Shown: positions 45,856 through 53,760, numbered from the stretch's first letter. The stretch is DNA of 64,000 bases from Gammaproteobacteria bacterium (GCA_040183005.1 JAMPIW010000007.1:1496188-1560187); one strand, 5' to 3'. Notes: generated by a model not told the origin, from the sequence alone. A program made the numbers and translations.

Positions 45856-46944
45856 ATGCTCGACTTCACCTCGGCTCTGTACCTGGGACTGCGGCATCCG
45901 AGTCGCTCGCTGCGACCCTGGGGGAGTCTGAGCACCGGCCGTCCGGCGGTGCTCGGTGCGCCCTCCGGCGCTGGGGGAGTGGCGGCGAAGCTGGCGGCAC
46001 TGATCGGTTGTGAAAGCGCCGTGCTACTGCCCTCCACGCTGCACCTGTTCTGGGACTTGTTCGGGCTGCTGGCGCAAGAGCGCATCGCCATCCATATGGA
46101 CAAAGGTGCTTATGCTATCTCCCGCTGGGGCGTGGAGCGGGCGGCAGCACGAGGAGTCCCAGTGCGCCAGTTCCGCCATCATGATCCAGAATCCCTATCC
46201 GCCTCGGTGCGGCGCGATGCCGCGCGGGGACTGCGTCCAGTGGTGGTGGCGGACGGATTCTGCCCCAGCTGCGGCAATCTCGCCCCTCTGCCCGATTATT
46301 TGGAGATCGCGCGGGATTACGACGGCCTCCTCGTATTGGACGACACCCAGACACTGGGTATCCAGGGCCATACGCCCAGTTGGGAGGCCCCCTACGGGTA
46401 TGGTGGCGGTGGATCGCTGCGCCGTTTCGGTATCTCTGGTGCAGACGTCTTGCTGGGAAGTTCCCTGGCCAAGAGCTTCGGTGTGCCCGTGGCGGTACTC
46501 GCCGGCAGCGCCCTTTGGCTGGAGCGCTTTGACAAACACAGCGCCACACCCACCCACTGCAGCCCCCCTTCGGCAGCGGTAATCCATGCCGCCGAGCAGG
46601 CGTTAGAGATCAACGCAAGCCACGGCGATGCACTGCGCCGAACGCTGGCGCAGCGGATAAACCAATTCCGTTCGCGCCTGCGCCAACGGGGGTTCTCTGC
46701 ACATGGCAAATTGTTTCCGCTGCAAACCCTGGCAGCGGTCGAAGGCGCCTCTGCTTCCGAACTGTATCGCCGCCTGCTAGATCGTGGTGTCCGCTCGGTG
46801 CTACTCCATGGTCACAGCAAAGGTGCCATCGGTTTCCTGATTACCGCCAGCCACCGCGCAGAGGACATCGACCGCGCTGTGGAACGGCTCGCCGCGAGCC
46901 TTAGTCGCGGCTTTCATCCATCGGCCATGCGCCAATTCCGATAG
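45856..46944 (+). CDS. PLP-dependent aminotransferase/oxoamine-synthase-like enzyme, divergent
   Basis: A 362-residue fold-type I protein. The PLP lysine is probably K206 in 'GSSLAKSFGVP', and the cofactor Asp in 'GLLVLDDTQTLGIQG' (residues 158-171). In 8-amino-7-oxononanoate and KBL-type enzymes this segment is DEAHxxG; here the His is replaced by Gln/Thr, so the reaction may differ. 'TAVLGAPSGAGGVAAKLAALIGCESAVLLPSTLHLFWDLFGLLA' is the N-terminal helix region. Close to the family's lower length. It is in the middle of the sigma-54 block with no biosynthetic partner, so it might modify an envelope molecule; that is inference. Confidence 0.72.
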   Translation: MLDFTSALYLGLRHPSRSLRPWGSLSTGRPAVLGAPSGAGGVAAKLAALIGCESAVLLPSTLHLFWDLFGLLAQERIAIHMDKGAYAISRWGVERAAARGVPVRQFRHHDPESLSASVRRDAARGLRPVVVADGFCPSCGNLAPLPDYLEIARDYDGLLVLDDTQTLGIQGHTPSWEAPYGYGGGGSLRRFGISGADVLLGSSLAKSFGVPVAVLAGSALWLERFDKHSATPTHCSPPSAAVIHAAEQALEINASHGDALRRTLAQRINQFRSRLRQRGFSAHGKLFPLQTLAAVEGASASELYRRLLDRGVRSVLLHGHSKGAIGFLITASHRAEDIDRAVERLAASLSRGFHPSAMRQFR

Positions 46945-46954
46945 GAGTTTCCTG

Positions 46955-47749
46955 ATGAACGCACTCGCTGAATTCGATTTCGAATCCCCCGCCACCTGCG
47001 CTTGCGGCTGCCGCGGCGATAGAGAACTGCATGAGGCCTTGGAGTCCGGATTGACGGGAGAAATCTGGCGCCAGCGAAGTTTTTCCCGTCGCCCCCCACC
47101 CCGCGTCGGCAGTGCGCAACCAGCGGCTCCGCGCCCACGGCCGAGGCCCGTCCCGCGCGGCCTGGGGCGGGTCTATCTCCGCGAGCCCTACCCCGTCGCC
47201 TATCCCTATGAGCCCGAACCCGGCCCGGGACCAAGCGAGGAGCCCGGCCCCGAATACAACCGCTGGGTACAGGACTGTCTGAACCGGATATTCGGTCTTA
47301 GTCTACCCGTTAATGGCATGCTGGACGTGGCATCGCGCAGCGCCATTCGCCGCCTGCAAAAACAGGAAGGATTACCGGTCAGCGGCATAGCCAGTCCAGC
47401 TACGGAAAAGGCGTTGCGACGCCTGTGCGGGGAAGGCGCAGAGCCCGCCGAGGGGGAATGGCTGGCGGGCGAACAAGGAGGAGTTCCCGGTGAGCAGACT
47501 GCCGGCAAGGTCGCGTGCCACGTTCAAGCAAGGCACCCTGACCAAGAAAGCACCGCCCCAGTATGTGAAGGATTTTTCCGGACCTGCTGCGGAGTGCGCA
47601 GCCGCCTTGAAGAGGGCCGGGAAAACCCGGGCCGAGGCACTCAGCATTATCAATGCCCAAATTGGCTCAGCGATTGCCATGCTTCGCAAAGCGGCAACCG
47701 ACCTCAAGCGCGGAAGCCGTTCATCCAAGACAAAAGACCTTTTCCATAA
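46955..47749 (+). CDS. Peptidoglycan-binding-domain protein with Pro-rich linker; C-terminal part out of frame
   Basis: Starts MNALAEFDFESPATCACGC, sharing the short aromatic/acidic N-terminal motif of the block. A Pro/Arg-rich linker (about 45-95) leads to a PG_binding_1-like domain (about 100-157: 'YNRWVQDCLNRIFGLSLPVNGMLDVASRSAIRRLQKQEGLPVSGIASPATEKALRRL'-type pattern, given here only as landmarks YNRW..QDCLNR and PATEKAL). After about residue 175 the frame reads through 260 bp that code for the next gene in another frame and looks non-natural there. A one-base indel may have lost its stop or split a PG-binding/peptidase fusion. No signal peptide. Confidence 0.6.
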   Translation: MNALAEFDFESPATCACGCRGDRELHEALESGLTGEIWRQRSFSRRPPPRVGSAQPAAPRPRPRPVPRGLGRVYLREPYPVAYPYEPEPGPGPSEEPGPEYNRWVQDCLNRIFGLSLPVNGMLDVASRSAIRRLQKQEGLPVSGIASPATEKALRRLCGEGAEPAEGEWLAGEQGGVPGEQTAGKVACHVQARHPDQESTAPVCEGFFRTCCGVRSRLEEGRENPGRGTQHYQCPNWLSDCHASQSGNRPQARKPFIQDKRPFP

Positions 47750-48230
47750 GATATTCAGAGTAAAGCCGGTGTTTGTGCCGACCTGGCTGAAACCCACGGC
47801 TGCGATAAAGGACCGGGGTGATGTAGTAGCAACCCGCTGTAAACGGGTGGCCGATCTGCTGGCGAGTGGCAAGTTCAAGTTCTTCTGCACGATCAACTCG
47901 ACCAATTGCCCGGACTGTTCGAACAGCTCGAGTGCCTGGGCCTGTTCGAGTTATGGAAATAACCGGGTTATTTGCTTGGGAAACGCTTTCTGGGACTTCA
48001 TGAAGGCCGGGGAAACCGACTCCTTGCTTGCAATCCTCATGCACGAGCCATTCCATATTTACTTTGGCAGTTATGTTACGGAACATCGGTCGGACGCTGA
48101 AAAGTTTGGGGGTATTTATTGCATCGTGCAGTTTGTCTTCGAAACGAATAGCCGTGCCGCACCCGCTTGGTCAAACAAACCTTGTACGGATATGGCGGTA
48201 AGAAAGGAAGTAGGCGGTTTCTTATCATGA
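47490..48230 (+). CDS. M35-like (aspzincin) metallopeptidase with HEPFH motif
   Basis: A 246-residue protein from GTG 47490, preceded by an AAGGAGG ribosome site. The zinc motif HEPFH (residues 185-189) stands in 'LLAILMHEPFHIYFGSYVTEHR', followed by 'SDAEKFGGIYCIVQFVFE' with Asp202 as candidate third ligand, the aspzincin layout of M35/lysine-specific endopeptidases. A Cys-rich loop precedes it ('FFCTINSTNCPDCSNSSSAWACSSYG'). No signal peptide. Its TGA overlaps the next start (ATGA). It overlaps the preceding frame by 260 bp, so the two may once have been one polypeptide. Confidence 0.65.
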   Translation: MSRLPARSRATFKQGTLTKKAPPQYVKDFSGPAAECAAALKRAGKTRAEALSIINAQIGSAIAMLRKAATDLKRGSRSSKTKDLFHKIFRVKPVFVPTWLKPTAAIKDRGDVVATRCKRVADLLASGKFKFFCTINSTNCPDCSNSSSAWACSSYGNNRVICLGNAFWDFMKAGETDSLLAILMHEPFHIYFGSYVTEHRSDAEKFGGIYCIVQFVFETNSRAAPAWSNKPCTDMAVRKEVGGFLS

Positions 48231-49801
48231 CATGGGAGTTTGCATTCAGTCCGGAGCCGTTCCCCTGGTTCCCGGAATCGACATGGGAGGGTGAGGCCAA
48301 CCGCAGCAGTCCCGACTATATCCGCTGGCTGCAGTCGTCCCTGAATCGGGTGATGGGCCTCCGCTTGGCGGTCGACGGCATCGAGGGGCCGGCCACCCGC
48401 AGCGCGGTCCGAAGCTTCCAACAGCAGCAGGGCTTGGCAGTGGATGGGATAGTCGGGCCGAATACCGAGGCGGCGCTCAAATCTGCCCTGAGTGGGGCTT
48501 CAATGAGCGCGATTACCAGCGCGAGTGTCCCTCAAGGCGAAGCATGCGAAGTATTGGATAATTTTGACTTTGATCGAGATCAACTCAAACCCGAACATCG
48601 TCCAAAGTTGGATACAATCTCGAGAAGAGTTATTAATAGCCAGATCTCTTCAGTTAGAATCATCGGTTACACGGATCCCATTGGCGATCGCGATTACAAC
48701 TTCCGCCTCGGAAAAAGGCGTGCAGAGCGGGTTGCCCTCGAATTGCGTCGCACAGTGGAACGAATGCAGCCAGGCAGCGGCGGGCAACTTGCTATAACCG
48801 TTGAGTCGAGCGGCGAGGTTGAGAAAATATCAAATAATCCCGCGCAGAATCGGCACGTACAAATATGTTTGCCGCCTATGACTGTACGGCCGGGGACCCC
48901 AGATGACACTGGTTTGCAACCGATACCGCAGCGATTTTGTTGCCTGCTTGCACCGCAGCAGGTCAATTCGCTTACTCAGAATGACAACATCGCTGATCCT
49001 CTTAACCTCGGTCAGCATGGCAGCTGGAATGAGGTTAACGGTATTATTTATTCAGGTAGAGCAGGGTTTCTTGATCTTGCCCACATCCGTGATAGCTGCG
49101 ACACAACAAAGTATATTTTCGATCAACTAGCACAAGGTGTGATGCCGCGCACGGTGCTCGTAAAACGCACGCGCGTGGGCATCTCTCCGGGAGTATTGGG
49201 CATCGCCATCGTGCACAAGCGCCCACTGCGACCGATCGACTTGGCGCGCGTGATCGCCTACGATGCGGGCCTTGGTCACGAGATCGCGACATACTACGAC
49301 ATGGGTATATTCGGGGTTGACGTTGGTGGACATAACTCATCCTTCTCTCCGGAAGACTTGTGCTCCAACTTCCTTGGCACCTTGCTCGCTGAACGAGCGA
49401 TTGCAGCCGGAGGTAACTTCAACCATGCTGCAACGGCAGAACTGAATACGCTGATCCGCGATCTTGACGGACAGATTCCGTCCGAGACCCTCAGGGCTTT
49501 CAATCTAATCAACGGTCACTGGGTATGGTTCTCTCGCACCAATTTTTACAGGTCCGTGACTCTTCCAGGTTACCTTAGGCGTCGCAACTTCACCAGCATG
49601 CCGTGGGTGGCCGGGCATCCCAGCGATAAACCGCCGCCGCCCTATGTCACCGCTCCCTTGCCCGACGTAGGATACATATATACCTACACGCACATGGAAG
49701 AACAGTCTACGCGTCGGTTGAATGTGCTTTTCCCACGTTACATTGCCCAGATAAAGCAGGATGCAGCGGCGAGATACGGGCCCAGATTCGACAGTCCATG
49801 A
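48227..49801 (+). CDS. Peptidoglycan-binding / OmpA-like / DUF4056 protein
   Basis: A 524-residue protein from ATG 48227 (MTWEFAFSPEPFPWFPE), which overlaps the previous stop. It contains a PG_binding_1 domain (residues 30-88, 'YIRWLQSSLNRVMGLRLAVDG' type), an OmpA C-terminal-like domain (about 108-216; 'VRIIGYTDPIGDRDYNFRLGKRRAERVALELR' with the murein-contacting Asp and Arg), and a DUF4056 domain (about 235-500; 'PQRFCCLL', 'NEVNGIIYSGRAGFLDLAHIRD', 'GHEIATYYD', 'SPEDLCSNFLGTLLAERAIAAGG', 'GHWVW'). Two murein-binding modules argue for an envelope location, yet there is no classical signal peptide. Probably anchors or senses peptidoglycan; activity of DUF4056 is unknown. Confidence 0.72.
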   Translation: MTWEFAFSPEPFPWFPESTWEGEANRSSPDYIRWLQSSLNRVMGLRLAVDGIEGPATRSAVRSFQQQQGLAVDGIVGPNTEAALKSALSGASMSAITSASVPQGEACEVLDNFDFDRDQLKPEHRPKLDTISRRVINSQISSVRIIGYTDPIGDRDYNFRLGKRRAERVALELRRTVERMQPGSGGQLAITVESSGEVEKISNNPAQNRHVQICLPPMTVRPGTPDDTGLQPIPQRFCCLLAPQQVNSLTQNDNIADPLNLGQHGSWNEVNGIIYSGRAGFLDLAHIRDSCDTTKYIFDQLAQGVMPRTVLVKRTRVGISPGVLGIAIVHKRPLRPIDLARVIAYDAGLGHEIATYYDMGIFGVDVGGHNSSFSPEDLCSNFLGTLLAERAIAAGGNFNHAATAELNTLIRDLDGQIPSETLRAFNLINGHWVWFSRTNFYRSVTLPGYLRRRNFTSMPWVAGHPSDKPPPPYVTAPLPDVGYIYTYTHMEEQSTRRLNVLFPRYIAQIKQDAAARYGPRFDSP

Positions 49802-49922
49802 TTGGGTCGAAATACTGAATACAAGATTCGGGAAGGATTGAACCGCCCGGCGAATCGGCCTCGAGGGCATCTGTCCTGCATGGTGCTGTATAACGCACCT
49901 TACGCTTGGTGAGGAAAATAAC

Positions 49923-50000
49923 ATGAAAAATGCATCCGGAGTAAAACCAAACAGGAATGGTGGGGCGTGGTGCGGCACTAACATCCGGACACGACTATGA
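49923..50000 (+). CDS. Possible 25-residue peptide upstream of the amidohydrolase
   Basis: A tiny frame begins at ATG 49923, 9 bases after GAGGA, and encodes MKNASGVKPNRNGGAWCGTN plus a short basic tail (IRTRL). Its stop overlaps the amidohydrolase ATG at 49997 (ATGA), so it could be a leader for coupling or a small secreted peptide with a central Gly-Gly-Ala-Trp-Cys. Coding capacity is plausible but unproven. Confidence 0.35.
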   Translation: MKNASGVKPNRNGGAWCGTNIRTRL

Positions 50001-50754
50001 TCATCGACTCCCACTGTCATGCCGGGGCCGGTTTCGGTCTCACCGACCCCTGGAGCGGCCGTCCTCTCTTGGAAAAATACCTGCGCCGTGCCGCGTCCGC
50101 CGGCATTACCCACACTGTATTATTCGCCAACTTTCACGAAGACTACGCGACCGCCAATCGGATAGTGGCCGGGATCGTCAATCAGAAGCCGGGGCGCTTC
50201 TTCGGCTTTATCTACCTGCATGCACAGCGAGACAAGGGCCGTATACGCGCGATGATCCAGACAGGTGTCGAGGAATATGGTTTCGTCGGCATTAAGGTAC
50301 ATCGGCACGATGCGCGCATTACCCGGGAGGTTTGCGAGGCGGCGCGAGAGTTCGCATTGCCAGTCCTGTACGACGTGGAAAACGAACTGCCAATCGTAGA
50401 CCGGCTCGCCGAGTATTACCCCGATGTACCATTCATCATCCCCCACCTGGCCAGCTTCACTGAGAACTGGCGATCGCAGACGGCGTTCCTGGACCAGCTT
50501 GAGTCGCATCCGAACATCTATGCGGATAGCTCGGGAGTACGTTTTTTTATCTTCTGGCACGGGCTGTAGAGCGTTGCGGGCCCCAAAAAATTCTATTTGG
50601 CTCGGACGGTCCGTGGCTACATCCCGCCGTAGAGTTGGCCAAGATTCGCGCGCTGCAACTGAGGCCAGAACAGGAGAGACTGATCCTCGCTGAAAACTTT
50701 TTGCGCTTGACTGGACAAACCGGCACGTGGGATGTTGAAGTACAAACCGCGTGA
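49997..50754 (+). pseudogene. Amidohydrolase-2-like metal-dependent hydrolase, frameshifted
   Basis: Starts ATG 49997 with the first metal-ligand motif 'MIIDSHCHAGAGFG'. The fold continues 'LRRAASAGITHTVLFANF', 'GRFFGFIYLHAQRDKGRI', 'VGIKVHRHDARI', 'PVLYDV', 'VPFIIPHLASF'. At 50542-50548 (seven Ts) the frame shifts and ends early at 50569; adding one T restores 'LLARAVERCGPQKILFGSDGPWLHPAVELAKIR', including the last Asp motif 'FGSDGPW', to TGA at 50752-50754. A 7T tract makes sequencing error or phase variation possible. Substrate unknown; other family members cleave aromatic carboxylates or lactones. Confidence 0.8.
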
Positions 50755-50798
50755 CCTTGCTTTTACAGGGCGTCATTTTTCTCGATGGCGTTAACCTT

Positions 50799-52046
50799 CT
50801 ATTCGCCGCGCTGCTCTCCGCATCTGCAACGTGCGGTCCGTGACCCCAAGGCGCGGCGGACAGCGAACTCAAAACCCTGATCGCGCCACTCACCTCCGTC
50901 CTCGCCGCAGGCCAGCAGGTCGTGCGGTGGCACACACCCAGCAGTGAGCAGCCTTCCTCCGGCATGACGGCACAGCATGCGCCCAACCACTTGTTTGAGC
51001 TCGCGAACATTGCCTGGGTATTCCCGTTTTAGCAGATATTCTTGTACCGGGGCATCCAGATCCAGAGGCGCTTCATCAGGAGCACTTTCCTCGAGAAAGC
51101 GGCGGACGAGTGGAAGAATATCCTCCCGCCGCTCGCGGAGAGGAACCAGCGTACAAACGAAACCAGCGAGACGAAAATACAAATCGGCGCGAAACTCTCC
51201 GCGCTGAACATGCGCCCACAGATCGCGGTTGGTGGCACATACCAAACGGAATGACGAGCGCTGCCAAGCGTTGCCCCCAACTCGCTTGAAGGCGTGCTCC
51301 TGAATGACACGCAGCAACTGCGTTTGTAGGTGCGACGGAAGTTCACCCACCTCGTCGAGAAACAAAGTCCCCCCGTCCGCAAGGGCAAAGGCGCCGTCAC
51401 GGGCGGATACTGCACCGGTGAAGGCGCCACGTTCGTGGCCGAAAAATTCGCTGCCTGACAGTTCCGGCACGATAGTGCTACAGTCCAAAATTATCAGATC
51501 CCTCTTGGCGGGACGGGCATCAAGGGCATGGACGAGCCTTGCTACCAGTTCTTTTCCAGTGCCGCTTTCCCCCTGTATCAGCACTGGGGCATCGGTATAG
51601 TGCGCCACTTCTGCCACTTGCCGCAGAGTCTGCTTCCATGCCTGGCTCTCCCCAACCAACATGTGGCGTACCGCAGTTGAGCTTATCAACCGGTTTACTT
51701 CTTCCCAGCGTTGCAAGCGTACTCTGATCTCTTGCGCCGCTTGGTTGGGCTCGTTACAACACAGCACGTCAGAAGCGCCAGCCCGCACCAGCTGCCTGGC
51801 TGTTTCCGCGGAAAGGGCTTCGAGGCAGCCTGCCAAGACATACTCGTTTCGATTGCGGCTCGCGTCCCGGACCACATCGCAGATGTCTCCGTCGATCTGG
51901 CGGAATAGCACTACACCAGGTCCGTGCGTCCCATACCGAGTGAAGATCTGCACGTCCACACCGTTAAGACGCAGACAATCGACGATGGCTTCGCTCACCC
52001 TCCCCTGACTCGCACCAACACTAAGAACCCACGCCTTGATATCCAT
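50799..52046 (-). CDS. Sigma-54-dependent transcriptional activator (NtrC-like)
   Basis: A 416-residue bacterial enhancer-binding protein. The ATG at 52046 follows GGGAGG and is preferred to an upstream frame. Residues 1-120 form a receiver-like domain that lacks the phospho-acceptor Asp pattern ('GASQGRVSEAIVDCLRLNGVDVQIF'). The AAA+ domain has Walker A 'GESGTGKE' (residues 159-166), sigma-54 contact loop 'GAFTGA' (207-212), Walker B 'GGTLFLDEVGE', and 'NVRELKQVVGRM'. The C-terminus reads 'FAVRRALGSRT' and ends oddly; inserting one G in a run of four restores a Fis-type helix 'ALGVTDRTLQMRR'. It should regulate the sigma-54 promoter at 41051. Confidence 0.85.
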   Translation of the reverse strand: MDIKAWVLSVGASQGRVSEAIVDCLRLNGVDVQIFTRYGTHGPGVVLFRQIDGDICDVVRDASRNRNEYVLAGCLEALSAETARQLVRAGASDVLCCNEPNQAAQEIRVRLQRWEEVNRLISSTAVRHMLVGESQAWKQTLRQVAEVAHYTDAPVLIQGESGTGKELVARLVHALDARPAKRDLIILDCSTIVPELSGSEFFGHERGAFTGAVSARDGAFALADGGTLFLDEVGELPSHLQTQLLRVIQEHAFKRVGGNAWQRSSFRLVCATNRDLWAHVQRGEFRADLYFRLAGFVCTLVPLRERREDILPLVRRFLEESAPDEAPLDLDAPVQEYLLKREYPGNVRELKQVVGRMLCRHAGGRLLTAGCVPPHDLLACGEDGGEWRDQGFEFAVRRALGSRTARCRCGEQRGE

Positions 52047-52235
52047 GGCATTCCTCCCTTCCCTATTGTCGAACCAAGTGGAAGTGGTTCGGATTTTCGT
52101 GCACATACCACGACTCCCGCCACCACCTCCCCGGGGAAACTACTACCTAGTTCATGGAAAGGTTGCCACCTTGTGGGAGCGTGGCGATGCGGTTTTTCTA
52201 TTGATACTCCTGGTCAGGTATTGCCGTCAATTTCG

Positions 52236-52284
52236 ATTTGCATTTGCATTTGCATTTGCATTTGCATTTGCATTTGCATTTGCA
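52236..52284. repeat. Hexanucleotide tandem repeat (ATTTGC)8
   Basis: Eight perfect units of ATTTGC (49 bp including a trailing A), about 190 bp upstream of the activator start and 47 bp before an ISL3-family element. Such repeats change length by slippage; here they could alter spacing of regulatory sites, not a reading frame, since they are outside genes. Confidence 0.9.
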
Positions 52285-52330
52285 CATCGATTCTCTTTTC
52301 AACAAAATTTACTATGCGTAAAATAATTAT

Positions 52331-53708
52331 GGGTCTTCGTGAAATCGAGTGGGTGAAATTTAACATGAAAACCTCCGCAAGCCTTGTGGCATCAGGCAAA
52401 ATGCATCCTGCACCTGTTGCAGAAAATGGGAGGTTTTTTCAATGGCTATTTCACGCAAACCCAAACGCATTCTCGACGCATATCGATTCCCCTGTTTTCG
52501 CCCGCTGGAAAAGATACGCGGCATCTTTGGCGACTCCAAAGCACGGATCATCACGCTCGTTCGGCGCTCAAAAAAACGGCCTGCAACAGTTGCGGCAGAA
52601 CGCGCTCTGGTTGGTACGACAAGAGGCTTCGACGAGTTCGCGACCTCTCCTGTGGCGACACACGTATCTATCTGGAAATCGAAATTCGACGGGTGCTTTG
52701 TCGGCACTGCGGGAAAGTGAAACGCGAACGACTCGACTTTCTCGCCGACAACCCACTCTATACAAAGCGATTTTCTTGGTATGTAGGCAGACGGTGTCGC
52801 GCCAGCACGGTGTCGGACATTGCCCGCGAATTGCTTCTGGACTGGCACACCGTCAAGGAACTGGACAAGCAATACATGACCGCGCAACTGGAACGCGCCG
52901 GAACGCCAGCACCCAAGGCCATTGGCATCGACGAAATATCGATTCGCAAAGGACATACCTATCGCATTGTAGTCAGCGACTTGATCCGTGGTCGTCCCAT
53001 CTGGTTTGGCGGTGCCGACCGTTCGGAGGACAGCATGCGACAGTTCTATGACTGGCTGGGAGAGAAGAAATCCAAAGGTATTTGTCTTGCAGTGATGGAT
53101 ATGTGGAAGCCCTTTCGTAACGTAACCAACGAACGCGCCCCGCAGGCGGCCATCCTGTTCGACAAATTCCACATCATGAGCCATCTCGGCGATGCTCTGG
53201 ATAAAGTCAGAAAGATGGAATATGCACGTCTTCAGGGCAAGGATAGGCGCTACATTAAGGGGCAGAAATACGTACTGCTTTCCAATCACGAAAATCTGAC
53301 ACTGGACGGCAGACGTTCTTTGAAGGCTTTGCTGGCAGCGAACAAACGGCTGAACACGGCGTACCTGCTGAAAGAGTCGTTTGGCCAGTTGTGGGATTAC
53401 AGGAGCGAAGCATGGGCGCGGCGTTTCTTCGAGAATTGGAAAACCAGCCTGAAGTGGCAGCGCCTGAAACCTTACGAGAAATTTGCCGAGATGATTGAGC
53501 GCCATTGGGATGGGATCGCAGCCTATTGCAAGCCAGAGAATAAAGTTTCACTCGGCTTTGTTGAGGGGCTCAACAATAAGATACGCGTCATCCAACGCCG
53601 TGCATATGGTCTGCGCGATGAAGAATATCTGCGACTAAAAATACTCACGTCTATGCTCCCGAGGCTCTAAAAAACATGAAATTTACCCACACGATCACGC
53701 GAAGAGCC
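52331..53708 (+). mobile_element. ISL3-family insertion sequence
   Basis: Inverted ends GGGTCTTCGTGAAATCGAGT at 52331 and GGCTCTTCGCGTGATCGTGT (reverse complement, ending at 53708) bracket one transposase. No matching 8-bp duplication was found (left ATAATTAT, right GTTAAAAA), so the flank may have rearranged after insertion. Confidence 0.85.
52384..53670 (+). CDS. ISL3-family transposase
   Basis: A 428-residue frame. The zinc-finger region 'CNSCGRTRSGWYDKRLRRVRDLSCGDTRIYLEIEIRRVLCRHCG' and DDE_Tnp_ISL3 core 'KAIGIDEISIRKGHTYRIVVSDLIRGRPIWFGG', 'MDMWKPFRNVTNERAPQAAILFDKFHIM' and 'GFVEGLNNKIRVIQRRAYG' are intact. The first about 60 residues are uncertain because another frame at 52442-52720 ('MAISRKPKRILDAYRF', also found at the start of related elements) overlaps; the start may involve a frameshift. 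It follows the left inverted end directly. Confidence 0.9.
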   Translation: MWHQAKCILHLLQKMGGFFNGYFTQTQTHSRRISIPLFSPAGKDTRHLWRLQSTDHHARSALKKTACNSCGRTRSGWYDKRLRRVRDLSCGDTRIYLEIEIRRVLCRHCGKVKRERLDFLADNPLYTKRFSWYVGRRCRASTVSDIARELLLDWHTVKELDKQYMTAQLERAGTPAPKAIGIDEISIRKGHTYRIVVSDLIRGRPIWFGGADRSEDSMRQFYDWLGEKKSKGICLAVMDMWKPFRNVTNERAPQAAILFDKFHIMSHLGDALDKVRKMEYARLQGKDRRYIKGQKYVLLSNHENLTLDGRRSLKALLAANKRLNTAYLLKESFGQLWDYRSEAWARRFFENWKTSLKWQRLKPYEKFAEMIERHWDGIAAYCKPENKVSLGFVEGLNNKIRVIQRRAYGLRDEEYLRLKILTSMLPRL

Positions 53709-53760
53709 GTTAAAAAAGGCAGGAGAAAAATATTCTGCCGTGCTTGGGATTGTTTCTGAG

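Noticed and set aside
46955-47749. Whole 264-codon frame as one natural protein
   Set aside because: The last about 85 codons overlap the next gene in another frame and lack protein-like composition; kept as a frame with a caution.
41113-52046. Contractile injection or type VI secretion cluster
   Set aside because: No sheath, tube, baseplate, VgrG or ATPase gene is present; only domain types that sometimes accompany such systems.
52236-52284. Possible CRISPR array from the ATTTGC repeats
   Set aside because: The repeats are contiguous 6-bp units without spacers and no cas genes occur.
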